NCBI GenBank assembly: GCA_964035015.1
Contig: OZ035997.1
Span: 63,029,904-63,093,903 of the forward strand
Origin: Corallium rubrum
Lineage: Eukaryota; Cnidaria; Anthozoa; Scleralcyonacea; Coralliidae
DNA: 64,000 nt
Reading direction: 5' to 3'
Each line of letters starts with the position of its first letter. Positions within the stretch are counted from its first letter, which is position 1. Below are positions 19,023 to 30,069 of the stretch, piece by piece. The notes under the pieces were generated by a model. The model ran no database searches, was not told the DNA's origin, and was given only the letters and a program-made list of their open reading frames with translations. Position numbers and translations under genes: made by a program.

Positions 19023-21074
19023 GATATATCAATTAAACTTGATCCAATTTTTACTTAGAATATCTCATACATACCAACTGTTCATCCTGTCCCTTTTTCC
19101 TTCCATCCATCACAACATACATAAACTGCTCTGTATTTTGTTTCAGCTGCTTTGTAATACTGTGACTTGTTTACAGTGCTTGGACGGATGAAAAAAAGAG
19201 AACGGAATTTATTAACTTACATTTAACAACTTACAAGAAAGTCAATGTGGCTCCCTGCAGCTTAAACCTGCAAGCCAGCTCGTTGGGAAAAGATTGATTT
19301 AAACCAATCTCATTAATCACAGATTTCAAAATATGTCAAATTCAAATCAGGTGCATCTGAATATTTGGTTGTTCTGCCTTTCAAAACTAAAGCGTAACAA
19401 TTCAGATAGAAATATTTTAACCAACCAAAAGCTCCATGGAAACCTCTGTCTCCTTAAAAATCTACCAACGTCCTTTGTTTTCTAGACATTTTCCTAAGAA
19501 ATATTACTATAAATCTTACTCTCGCATTAGCCCTATTATTAGATAACTCGCGCATGTCGAAAATTTAAATATGCTCGTAAAGTTTCGAGGAACAGTTCTA
19601 TTTCGCTCTGATCATGAATTAATTAACATGTTGAGTAATTGAATCTAATAATAAATTATCAAAACTACAAATTTCCCGTCGCGATATCGTTACGCTACCA
19701 GCTCAAAAGTGTGGCAGAAGTAGTTTTTATAGTGGGATCCGAATGGGAGGACTTGCTTGGCTTTAATTTATTGAACAAACAGAAATTTTAGAGCAATAGT
19801 TAATTGTTTGCGTGTCTGGATCAAAATATGCACTATGCAGTCCCAGACTAGCCCAAAAATACAAAGGCAATAACACCGTGGAAAGGAATAAAACAACCAA
19901 CGCTAGAACCCTACTTAAAAGGAATATAACCCAGAAAACATGTTAGCCTATTCCGGGCCGTTGCATTTATTAGGGACTTTCAGAATCAGACAACGGACTA
20001 CGGCTACGGTAGAAAGTTTAACAGTGGTATTAAATGGTGGTGTATTTATACCATTCAAATTTCAAGATACATAATCACATGGACTCGTTTTGTTCTTAAA
20101 TTCTTGAAGAAAAACACTTGTTCAATCTATGGTAGTCGCGAGAGTAATGTTAAGCTTCTTCAAGGCTTCTCTAGTGACTCAGGTTTCGCGTTGTCTTTAC
20201 AACGTAAAAATCCTTTTTCTGCGTTCTCAACAGAGTCACGACGGCATGAAAATTACTCTTGGGACCGTCATTTGCAAAAGCTCTTTGTATATGACATAAA
20301 ATTCTATTGTTCAAACACGTTGCCGTAGTTGTAGTCGTAGTCGCAGTCGCTGTGTTTTCTTAAAGTCCCTAATGTCTCAGTGGCTACAGATCGAAACGTT
20401 GTTCCCTTTTAAATACTCTTGTGGTTGCATATAAGACAGCGGAAACGTAACTTCGCCGATAGAACAGCGTTATAGGTCGTTAGAGGCGACTTTCTTTTAA
20501 GTTCTCACTTTCGACTAAAGTTTCATTTACAGACAAATTAGAAATTCTTCTAAATTAATATTCATGGCATTCGATCGATTTTTAAGTAATATTTCATAAG
20601 CGAGTAGGAGTGATTTACCTGAGGTTATATAAACTTCGAGTAATCATTTGCAATTCATAAGAAAATAACGAAAATCACGAGGCTGCATGCCGAGAGATTT
20701 TTATAGTTATGGAAAAAACACGAGAGAACATTGAAAATTACGAGGTAATAGACCGAGTGATTGTTTTTTGTTCTCGAGTGTTTGTAACCCCTTGAAAAAA
20801 AAACAAACGGTACACGAATATTATATACAGTATTATATATAGTAGAATTGTTTCGATGTCTGCGGCGCAGGTTAATTAGGTCCTAAGGACCTTTCTATTT
20901 CATATATAACAACTAAACTCGGAATCGATTTCGTTAAAAATCTGTTGTGATATATTTTTCAAACAGAAGATTTTGTCAATAAAATAAATTTTAGTAAAAA
21001 ATAGAAATATATTAATATTTTCGTAACTAAAATACTCCGAGGTTGTAGAATTTTATGGTATTTATAGCTGGGAA
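19023..21074. other. Stretch without recognisable gene
   Basis: I see no supported coding region, RNA gene or strong repeat here. The composition is AT-rich. Short frames such as 20104-20328 show no domain and no exon signals. Confidence 0.6.
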
Positions 21075-21195
21075 TAAAATAGGGTGGCGTGTGCCGCTAG
21101 CGCGCACCCTTACACCAAAAAGTTAAGCTCGGTTTAACGGGGTTATTATTTGGATGGGTGAACGCTTGGGAATAACCCGTTGTCGAGATTGGAAC
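21075..21195 (+). pseudogene. 5S rRNA-like sequence (pseudogene or 5S-derived SINE head)
   Basis: From about 21106 the sequence follows the 3' two-thirds of a metazoan 5S rRNA: AGTTAAGC, a variable stretch, GGGTTATTATTTGGATGGG, TGAACGCTTGGGAATA, then CCCGTTGTCG. These cover the internal promoter boxes of 5S genes (A box, intermediate element, C box). The 5' third is strongly diverged. A functional 5S gene would be better conserved, so this is a pseudogene or the head of a 5S-derived SINE. Confidence 0.55.
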
Positions 21196-21318
21196 TCGTA
21201 TTAGTAGAGTTGCAGTTGGTCTCTCCTGTGCTTCGAGGGTTTTTCGCCGGGTTTTCCGGTTTTCCTCCCTCCGTGAAATCAACACCTAGCTCATTGTAGT
21301 CATGTTCATTTGCGGCAT
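21146..21318 (-). CDS. Candidate terminal exon of a host gene (cytoplasmic-tail-like)
   Basis: On the minus strand an acceptor (GTTTTACAG, ending at 21319) is followed by a phase-1 open segment encoding an acidic peptide beginning DAANEHDYNELGVDF, then a Pro/Asn/Thr-rich tail and a stop at 21146. The YNEL core resembles tyrosine motifs in receptor tails, but this is weak. The 3' part overlaps the antisense of the 5S-like sequence. It pairs in phase with the exon-like segment at 21422-21520. Confidence 0.35.
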
Positions 21319-21421
21319 CTGTAAAACATGCATGTGACAATAGAGTTGTGATTGAAACATGACAACTAAGAAAATTTATAATATGGAACCTGAAGTGCTG
21401 GCAAGCTGTTTATGTACTTAC

Positions 21422-21520
21422 CGATATCGTGTGCACTGATAGAATTTCCAGCTCCAACACGCTGTTGTATATCGCTCCCTAACTTGAATTGTACGTGACT
21501 TGATGCTGTAGAATGTATAG
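21422..21520 (-). CDS. Candidate internal exon, phase 1
   Basis: A 99-nt segment on the minus strand bounded by an acceptor (TTTTGTAG) and a consensus donor (GGTAAGTAC). It encodes IHSTASSHVQFKLGSD and about 17 more residues with no stop. Both splice sites and the phase match the next segment at 21318, giving a 103-bp intron. No domain was recognised. Confidence 0.4.
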
Positions 21521-21697
21521 CTACAAAATATACACTGATATAAATATATATTGACTCTGGTTTTATAAAAAAAAAGTACAAAGAGGTTTCGGTTCAAATA
21601 CTATAACCTCCTTCACTTAAAAAATGAACTCATAAAATGTGGCGTAAAAAGGATAAGCTTAAGCCAGCATTTTTTCTACACGGAGTATATTGTAGTC

Positions 21698-22027
21698 AGG
21701 GGAGGGGAGGGGAGGGGAGGGGAGGGGAGGGGAGGGGAGGGGAGGGAAGGGAAGGGGAGGGGAGGGGAGGGGAGGGGAGGGGAGGGGAGGGGAGGGGAGG
21801 GGAGGGGAGGGGAGGGGAGGGGAGGGGAGGGGAGGGGAGGGGAGGGGAGGGGAGGGGAGGGGAGGGGAGGGGAGGGGAGGGGAGGGGAGGGGAGGGGAAG
21901 GGAGGGGAGGGGAGGGGAGGGGAGGGGAGGGGAGGGGAGGGGAGGGGAGGGGAGGGGAGGGGAGGGGAGGGGAGGGGAGGGGAGGGGAGGGGAGGGGAGG
22001 GGAGGGGAGGGGAGGGGAGGGGAGGGG
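21698..22027 (+). repeat. (GGGGA)n microsatellite, ~66 copies
   Basis: About 330 bp of nearly pure GGGGA repeats with only a handful of substitutions. The plus strand offers many runs of four guanines spaced by one base, an ideal layout for G-quadruplexes. All frames are open through it, so long apparent ORFs on both strands are artefacts. Confidence 0.95.
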
Positions 22028-23881
22028 TAGAGTTCATAACATTTCTACAATGATTTCTTACCATTGAAAGATCATAAATTAGTGATTTGTTATGTATTTT
22101 TTTACACATTGAATGCAAACCCACATTGTATGCGCGCAATATAAATGTAATTATGCGAGATGAACTTAATAAATTGCGTTCTTGCGTTCTTACTTGCGTT
22201 CTTACTTCATCGTTATTAATTAGGAAGAAAAAATGTTTTTTGAAGTTACGGATGCTCATAGGATAATTGAAACAATGTCTAAATACAGGAAATAAAACAG
22301 TAGAACTTGATTAATGGATATAACATTCAGCTCCTTGTCACCACAAATATCTCAAAGGGCATAAACTAAAAAAATAAATCTGATTTGAGACCTTCTCTTG
22401 TCCATTATTTCGCTGTATTTCACTTTGTAGTATTTTCGGAATGTCGTCACCAATTATGTCATAGATACGAAAAAACTAAGGTAACACCAATAAGAATTAA
22501 AATACTTTTTGGATGTTCTATTTGGATACCAATTTTCACTTTCATAGCCACATTAATTTTCGACCCTCCCCCAACCTCAGAACCAAAAAGAGTCCAGTCT
22601 AGATACGCAGAATATTTTTCCACACAAAATATTTTTAACACAACACATGCAAACTTGGCGCCGTCGGTATCGTCAGACATTGCACGAGGCCAAGTGTCTG
22701 AAGATTTCACGCGAGGATTTCACTCCAAAAAACCCGCAGACAACATTAAGATCGTTTTCGAAAGGTTCGGCTTCGATGTTTGAAATTTGAACTTCGAAAG
22801 ATCGACCACCATTTTTTGAGAAAATAATTCAGATTTTCAGCTTCTGAGTTAAATTAACCTTAAACTTGAATAATTAAGCCCTTAACCAATCACGAGCTGT
22901 CCCAACTTTTGTTACGAAATCTTTCTCTTCTGAAGACAAGCTTTCTCGCTGCGATTCGCAGACTCTATATAATATCGGGTTTTGAAATCGGGTAGAGGCT
23001 GCACACAGGCTCAGATAGGTTAACTTCACTGACCTGAAAATAGGACTGGATCGAGTTTCTATTACTGAAAATGAAGCGAACGGCGGCCATGTTGGAGTGA
23101 CCACGTCACAACTACTGTGGCTTTGAAAACATGTTGGAGGGAACTCTGACATTTTATACTTAATGTTACTGGGACATATTGCTTAGACAGTTACTTGATG
23201 TCGGTCAGTTTTGCTTTTCCTCTCAGATTAGCCATTGAATTTGCAACGAGGTTACTGCAGTATGGCCGCCGTTGGCTCTATGTATTTATCTGGTGAGAAA
23301 AGCCAACGGTGAAGCGTCAAATTAAGTTCAGGTTTTTGAGCATTTATGGTTAGCAAAGTAAATATATTGGCCACACTATAAATCCTTTTCGCAAGTGTGT
23401 CAGTTTGATTTGCTTGCACAATCGCAGTTTCTAATGATCTCTGGTCAATGGAAAAATGCTGACTTCAAAATCAGCTCACCCGACACAACAGAAAACTCAA
23501 TCCAGTCATATTTTTCATATCAGTGGGTTAACTGGCGTTGTTGCGTTGTTGGGTACTTGGGTTTCATCTTTATTTTGCACTGTATATTCAACTCCACTCA
23601 CTACAGGCAACTGCTGAGGCAAGCGATGATTTTAGTTGATTCTTTGTATAAACGCAGTACTTGCGACAACTCTTCGGTTTCCGGTTTTGCGCCGCAACAC
23701 GACCGCTATACAATTGCTCTTTCGCAAGTTTCATTCAGACGCAAGGGTTTTGAAAACACCACATTCCATCAAAAATGATTGGTCTCGAACCGAACAGCCG
23801 TTTCCGATTTTTTATTATGAATTATTAATGATATTTTAAATAACCATGTTTACCGATTATCAAGCCATTTTAGCTGAGTAA
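22028..23881. other. Stretch without recognisable gene
   Basis: Non-coding as far as I can see. The plus frame at 22385-22783 encodes one hydrophobic segment (around ILFGCSIWIPIFTFIATLIF) but no recognisable domain, and I do not call it. Confidence 0.55.
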
Positions 23882-24493
23882 GGGGGCGATTACTTGGACC
23901 CGGCTGGCTCTGTTAAATGGGATGAGTTTACGAAACGATTACTTGGAGCGGGCTAGCCCGGAAATTCACGTTAGTTTTACTTCAGTTTTAAACTATATAC
24001 ATATAATTTGTCTATTATTTATTTTGTAAGCCCATCGCTAATAAAAATATTGTTATAGTCCACGAACGCGTCATCACGAAGTTTAATTTTAATGTTATAT
24101 TTCAGTTCCTTTCAGGCACTATTTATCCACACACTCAAGCAAACGAACGCGTATCGAAGCGAGTTCAACAGTTTTTCAGCCCGGTTTGCTGGGATGAAAA
24201 CGATTACATGGACATTTTCATCCCCGTTAACTGGGCCCGGGCTAGCCCGCTTGCCATGTAATCGAAATGTTAAGAAAACATGCGTTTGGTATATAAAGCG
24301 GGTAGCCCGGTTAACTGGGCCAGCCCGGTCCATGTAATGAATGAATTGAATGAATTTATTAATTGACATTCCCTAAAATGGGCTTTTCAATGACAATTTA
24401 CATGTTATAAAAAGAGATTATGAATTATCGACTATATTTACAGCAATCTTATCGTTAATGATTAATAATACAAATTATTACGTAATCGCCCCC
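23882..24493. mobile_element. 612-bp MITE, TAA target duplication
   Basis: The ends are GGGGGCGATTAC and GTAATCGCCCCC, perfect inverted repeats flanked on both sides by TAA (23879-23881 and 24494-24496). The interior is rich in inverted GGGCTAGCCCG and GATTACATGGAC blocks. No coding capacity. TAA duplication suggests mobilisation by a PIF/Harbinger transposase. Confidence 0.85.
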
Positions 24494-25500
24494 TAAATCG
24501 AAGGAAATTAAAGTTAATGCCAGCTAGGACGATATTGGATTAGATTTCCAGCTTACCATTAAGACCCGTTTATTTTGTCTTTTCTTCATGAATTATTAAT
24601 AATATTTAAACTTATATTGCTCGTTTCTCGAAACTCAGAGAACTTTACTTCGTAAAATAGCATGAAGAACATTTACATACAATTCAAATATTGGACCTTA
24701 GTATCATATCTCTTATAATCTTATAATGTCATTGCTATCCTTGACTATAGTCCAAGTTTTAGGGCTGGCTTATATATAGAGATTAACGGGGAATATATAG
24801 CTAGTTCATATGTATACAGAAATATCTGTGGATATATACTATATTATAAAATATTCTGGAACACGATAACTAATTTTCACAAGCGATGTTCAAGCATTGA
24901 GCTACTGATCAACACTCAGCGGGGCACAATCATGTGATAATCAGAACACGGCAAACTTATTACTCAAGTCACCAGCGGTAGACTGAGTCTAGGTTTCGGC
25001 CTCGTTTCTAGTTTTATTTATGTTATGTAGATGTAACGAAATTAATGTTTAATCAGTATGTGTATCAAAAGTACAGAAACAGAACACTAAGAATATTAAA
25101 TAAGAGTTAATTACCGAGAAGGAGGTAACTAACAGTTACAGACTTCGGGGTAATTAACTGATTTGTTTATTCATGATACAGACGATATTTGTCGTTATTT
25201 ACAAAAAAAAAATAGTATTCTAGGCCCACATCAAAGATAATTTTGCATGAATAAACTAATAGAATTTAGAGTCTCAAACAGTGAAATTGACCTTTTTCTG
25301 ACTAAATCCGACTAAATATGACTAAATATTACTTATATTAACAACGCAGAGCATTTTAAGTCATTTACAATATCCGCGAGTCCGTGTTGTATCAGATATA
25401 CAAGCTCTTGCATGTTTTCGGCTTGAGCTTAAATATAATAGATATAAGGTAAATCCCATATGCTCATATTGTACCTATTGCATATTAAACTGATAAAGAG
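24494..25500. other. Stretch without recognisable gene
   Basis: AT-rich. A GAGTCTAGGTTTCGGCC segment near 24986-25004 matches the end of the MITE family seen at 49309, 50100 and 54450, in inverse orientation. Nothing else is supported. Confidence 0.55.
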
Positions 25501-25868
25501 TAAGGCCTGCGCTAACGTCGTACAATAGACGAATTTTATTCGGGCGAATTTAATTGTTTGAATTTTATTCGACTAAAATGCGACGTATAAGGCTTGGTTC
25601 ACGTCGCATTTAATTCAGACGAATTTAACTCAATTAATTAAATGCGACTGTAGTGCGACGTATGAAACGAATTAAATTCGACTGAAGAGTTAAATTCGTC
25701 TGAGACGTTGTATCCGTCACGGTCAGACGGATACAACGTCTGAAATGCGTGTTGGTTTCAGACGTCGCTGTATCGTCGCATCGAATGAAATGCATAAATT
25801 ATGACAACATATTTTTTTGAGCCCGTGATCAGATTTTTGTTTACTTCGCATGCGCATATTGGACGTTT

Positions 25869-26232
25869 TTGGCGCGATCTTGCGGCATTTTCCTTGCTCG
25901 TCACTTCGTCAAGATGTTAACTTGCAGAAATTGTTCGAGATCGACAAAGTACAGATGTATTTCGTGTGCGCAGGGTATGTGCTTACGGCCAGAGTGCTGT
26001 CTTCAAGAATTAAATGAAGACACGCCAGGTTGGGAAGCATTCAAGAGCGTTGGATATTGCATGGAATGTATTAGTGGTGGCAGTGTCAGAGATGACAATC
26101 GTGAAAGCCCCGACTCTTGTTCTAGTTCTTCTACTACAACGAAATACCCACGTTCAGAGAGTCCATTCAGCTGGAATAACGACTCTGATGATACTGACGT
26201 TATTGAAACAAGCGAGAGTGATAATAGCGAGA

Positions 26233-26303
<71 letters not shown>

Positions 26304-26312
26304 ACTTATTGA
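25869..26312 (+). CDS. Small Cys-rich (zinc-ribbon-like) protein of the Harbinger element
   Basis: A better start than 25869 is the ATG at 25914, since cysteines begin right after it: CRNCSRSTKYRCISCAQGMC, then a Cys pair, a Trp and YCMEC. This resembles the short C-terminal zinc-binding modules of piggyBac-type proteins and RING-like folds, and probably binds two zinc ions. A Ser/Asp/Glu-rich tail follows, then the frame enters a (TA)n tract at 26236 and ends in meaningless Tyr-Ile repeats. The real C-terminus has been lost to the microsatellite, or the ORF is an exon spliced to the Myb-like gene downstream. Third genes are not standard in Harbinger elements. Confidence 0.45.
26236..26299. 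repeat. (TA)n microsatellite
   Basis: About 64 bp of TA inside the Harbinger element, interrupting the Cys-rich frame. Confidence 0.95.
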
Positions 26313-26428
26313 TAACTATTATTTACTGGATCTAGCCTTGAGATTTTTCAATTTTTTTTCTAATCTATCACTGTTCGCCTCGACTAGCCCTTTGCTAATT
26401 GCGGACAGTGATTGTTACTGTATAATTT

Positions 26429-27490
26429 TTGATTTCAATAAAAATGATGATGATGATGATGATGAGTGTCGCTGTAAAAAAATGGAAAAGAAAAACTGGC
26501 AGGAAATCGATTTGGCAAGAAAGTAATATCACTGACATGGTGGATATCATTGTGAACGATGAAGAGCTGGTACGTAAACTTGTATTTACTAATATTAAGA
26601 AATCCAAAAATACTGATGCCTATGAAAAGGTTTTGCCTCAACTAAACACGAGATACCAGGAAACTTTTGAGGAAAACTTCCCTTTCACTGTACAACAGAT
26701 GAGAACCAAATTTAAATGGTGCATAAGTGTATGCAAAAAAGTTTGCCTCACCATCAAAACTGCTTCAGGTGTAAGAAACTTTGTTGATGAGAAAGGATAC
26801 GGAGATTGGTTTAATCTACTTTATCCCTTAGTCAAGACCAGGGATTCATGTCAGCCTGAAAGGGCTTGTGAACCATCTGCTCATGATGGGGCTGGAAGTA
26901 GCACATGTGATTATGATGATAACGAAGCAAATGATTCTGGTGATCCTTTAGAAAAAAGGGACCTCCCAGATAAGAGTATGTACGTGCCGGTAAAAAAACC
27001 TGTTACAAAAAAGCATAAAACTAATGCAGTTGCCAAGTCCCTTGAATTATTGCAAACCACAATTGAAAATGACCCAACTAAAGAACTATTGCAGATTTTA
27101 AGGGAGGACATGAAACATTCTCGAGAAGAGGAAACGAGGCATTTCAATTTGTTGTGTGGTATGATGACATACAATCAAGGCTTCCATGTACCATCTCAGA
27201 AACCTGACCAAGTATTCCAGTTTTCATCGACGAATGGTAATCCCCAATGCCAGAACCAAGGTAATTTACCACAACCATCGAATTTGCCATTTACCCAACC
27301 TCATGTGATTCATCTCCCTGGCGTGAATCATCTCCCTGGTGACAATATGCATTCACCTATGGTTTATCTCCCAGAACAGTCTACCCCTCCACTATACCAT
27401 GAGCTAAGCCCTGTTTCCCAAAGAGGTGGATTTGCATATAAAGATGCAGGAGGCTTTTTGAAAGGCAATCAAGGTGGTTTGGGCAATTAG
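26429..27490 (+). CDS. Harbinger Myb/SANT-like (MADF-type) DNA-binding protein
   Basis: PIF/Harbinger elements encode a Myb/SANT-like partner that brings the transposase to the nucleus and the DNA ends. Here a Lys/Arg-rich N-terminus is followed by a helical domain (residues about 25-125) with a conserved first Trp in KSIWQESN, an IVNDEELVRKLVFTN helix, and QMRTKFKWCISVCKK. Then come a GYGDWF motif and a Pro/Asp-rich linker. A helical segment near residue 205-240 and a His/Pro/Gln-rich tail end the protein. The frame starts in an (ATG)n run at 26444-26465, so the true start is uncertain; the last ATG of the run (MSVAVKKW) is my preference. No internal stop. Confidence 0.7.
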   Translation: MISIKMMMMMMMSVAVKKWKRKTGRKSIWQESNITDMVDIIVNDEELVRKLVFTNIKKSKNTDAYEKVLPQLNTRYQETFEENFPFTVQQMRTKFKWCISVCKKVCLTIKTASGVRNFVDEKGYGDWFNLLYPLVKTRDSCQPERACEPSAHDGAGSSTCDYDDNEANDSGDPLEKRDLPDKSMYVPVKKPVTKKHKTNAVAKSLELLQTTIENDPTKELLQILREDMKHSREEETRHFNLLCGMMTYNQGFHVPSQKPDQVFQFSSTNGNPQCQNQGNLPQPSNLPFTQPHVIHLPGVNHLPGDNMHSPMVYLPEQSTPPLYHELSPVSQRGGFAYKDAGGFLKGNQGGLGN

Positions 27491-27704
27491 ACCTTAGTAA
27501 AATTATTGTGTATTACAGTATGTTTAATGGGTGAATTCTTTTATACATTACCCAGAACAATTTATTACAACTGTCAATAGTTACAGCTTCTGTTGCAAAA
27601 AGATAGATAAATGTGAGTGAAACATTTGGTTAAATTTGAAATTATTTAGACTTTGTAGTTTGTTCTAAACATTAATATTATATGCATTATTGCTCTTTAT
27701 GGAC

Positions 27705-27990
27705 AAGGGTGAACCAGTGAACCCCATTTCATATATCCATCCCTCATACCTGGAACACTAACTTCAGTCATTATCATGCTTCAAAAGTGAAGTCAACATT
27801 TTGTACATATTAAGTCGCTTCCAGTCCCCTGATGTGAACCATCTCTTGGCCAGGTATATAGGGGGACTGAAGGTGATGTAATAGAGACTGACTTCACTTT
27901 TTGACCTGAAGTTAGTGTTCCAGATATGAGGGGAGAATGGGAGGAAGTATGGAGTTCACTGGGGTGAACTGGGTTGGTTCATCTGTGGAA
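27705..27990. repeat. ~280-bp imperfect hairpin inside the Harbinger element
   Basis: GGGTGAACCAGTGAACCCC near 27708 and its diverged complement near 27950-27985 face each other. Inner arms share TGGAACACTAACTTCAG and AAAAGTGAAGTCA. Most likely a decayed foldback MITE. Confidence 0.6.
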
Positions 27991-28095
27991 TATAATGCAG
28001 TAACTAATTCTAATATGTCAAGACATACAACAAATGTAGCTTTGTATCAAGAGTACTGTATATTATACAGTAAGAAAGAAACTTTCATAAACTCT

Positions 28096-28323
<228 letters not shown>

Positions 28324-28331
28324 GTATTTAA

Positions 28332-29300
28332 AGGGATCCCCATCTGTTTGAACAAGTAAGCATTGAAATGTTGGCAATGTCGTCTATGTTGGAGAATGCA
28401 TTGACAAAAAAATCAAAAATAATTTAGTTTTCCAAAATATTGCATACGAGTTAGAGCTGATTTAATCATGTGACATCAAATGGCTGCACCCGAATAGTAG
28501 CACAACTGCTACACTTTGGTTGTTTTGGCATTTTCCTTAAATTAATTCCAATTGGAACACTGAAATGACATTAAATTAAATTAAATTAAATTAAATTAAA
28601 TTAAATTGAATTGAATTAAATTAAATTGAATTGAATTGAATTGGATTGAAATGAATTGAATTGAATTGGATTGGATTGGATTGGATTGGATTGGATTGGA
28701 TTGGATTGGATTGGATTGGATTGGATTGGATTGGATTGGATTGGATTGGATTGGATTGGATTGGATTGGATTGGATTGGATTGGATTGGATTGGATTGGA
28801 TTGGATTGGATTGGATTGGATTGGATTGGATTGGATTGGATTGGATTGGATTGGATTGGATTGGATTGGATTGGATTGGATTGGATTGGATTGGATTGGA
28901 TTGGATTGGATCGGATTGGATCGGATTGGATCGTATTGGATCGAATGGAATCGAATGGAATCGAATCGAATCGAATCGAATCGAATCAAATCGAATCGAA
29001 TCGAATCGAATCGAATTGAATTAAATTAAATTAAATTAAATTAAATTAAATTAAATTAAATTAAATTAAAGAAAATTAAAGAAAATGCCAGGTCTTGCAG
29101 TCATGCTATTACAGTATTCAGTTGCAACCATTTGGATGTCACAATTCAAGATGGCAGCACCCATAATTAAATCAGCTCTAACTCATATGCAATATTTTGG
29201 AAAACTAAATTATTTTTAAATTTTTGGTCAATGCATTTTGAAAAAAGTACAACATTGCCAACATTTCGATGCCTATTTGTCCAAACAGTTGGGGATCCCT
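28332..29300. mobile_element. Foldback element with TTAA duplication, nested in Harbinger
   Basis: The ends AGGGATCCCC (28332) and GGGGATCCCT (29300) are inverted and flanked by TTAA on both sides, the piggyBac-type target. Arms of about 230 bp (28332-28565 and 29075-29300) are diverged inverted copies sharing TTGCATACGAGTTAGAGCTG-type blocks, GGCTGCACCC and GCATTGACAAAAA. The loop is a pentanucleotide microsatellite. No coding capacity. Confidence 0.75.
28572..29070. repeat. Graded pentanucleotide microsatellite (AAATT / GGATT / GAATC)
   Basis: Zones of AAATT, then a long GGATT core (about 28660-28910), then GAATC variants and back to AAATT. The near-symmetrical zoning suggests expansion from the centre. 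Open in several frames on both strands; none is a gene. Confidence 0.9.
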
Positions 29301-29309
29301 TTAAAACAA

Positions 29310-30065
29310 TGCTGTTACAGAAGGACTGATTTCCAGATACTTCCAACGAATTACTGTAGATATTTGTTTGTTGATATTGAATATTAAAAATGTGATATTG
29401 ACGAATTTTATGTTGATATTGAATATTAAAAATCAAATCATTACTGAAAACTAGTGAAGAGTCATTTATTGACTTTTACAGTACCGCAAATGTTAATTTT
29501 GGCACATAGTGTAAAATCCTGATTGTAAGCCATTTGGTGAATAGGCACCCTAATTTGTCTATACTGTATAGTGAAATCAAACAGTGTGCTGCTGCATAGG
29601 CAGTGTACTTGAGTGTACTAGATGTCTGTTTCAAGCAAAGGCCAATGGGCCTTACGTTAGACATCTACTGTACACTCAATAATTTCTGCAGACTGTGCAC
29701 CAACCTTACTATATTTCATTGGAACTTCTATCCTATTTATAACAAACATAGGGGTTTTTTTGCAAACAAAAGCAGTAAAAACAGTAACTGGTGTTAATAA
29801 AGCAGTTTTCTGTTGACATTTCAAAATTATTTTTTCTTGCAATATAAAACCCTCCTGTATGACTGTATATAGCTCACCTGCAGACTTATCTCCTATTATG
29901 AACTTATATAAATAAGCCCATGGCTTATGATCAGGATTTTGCAGATGTATACTTAATATAAACACTAACAATAATCACTATGTACAAGGTACAACTTGAT
30001 CATAACTATAAGGACAGAAATCCAGTTTCTGCAATGTAATGTAATGAAATTACTACTTTGCAATT
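29310..30065. other. Internal Harbinger sequence without recognisable gene
   Basis: Region between the nested foldback element and the transposase stop. Nothing beyond possible untranslated sequence is visible. Confidence 0.5.
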
Positions 30066-30069
30066 TGCA

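Noticed and set aside
21637..22259. Overlapping Gly-rich and Pro/Leu/Ser-rich ORFs
   Set aside because: Both are frames of the (GGGGA)n repeat read on opposite strands.
22385..22783. 132-aa ORF with one hydrophobic segment
   Set aside because: No domain, exon signals or coding-like pattern beyond a single hydrophobic run.
28621..29029. SNPIQ and WIGLD repeat ORFs
   Set aside because: Frames of the GGATT pentanucleotide repeat, open in several registers.
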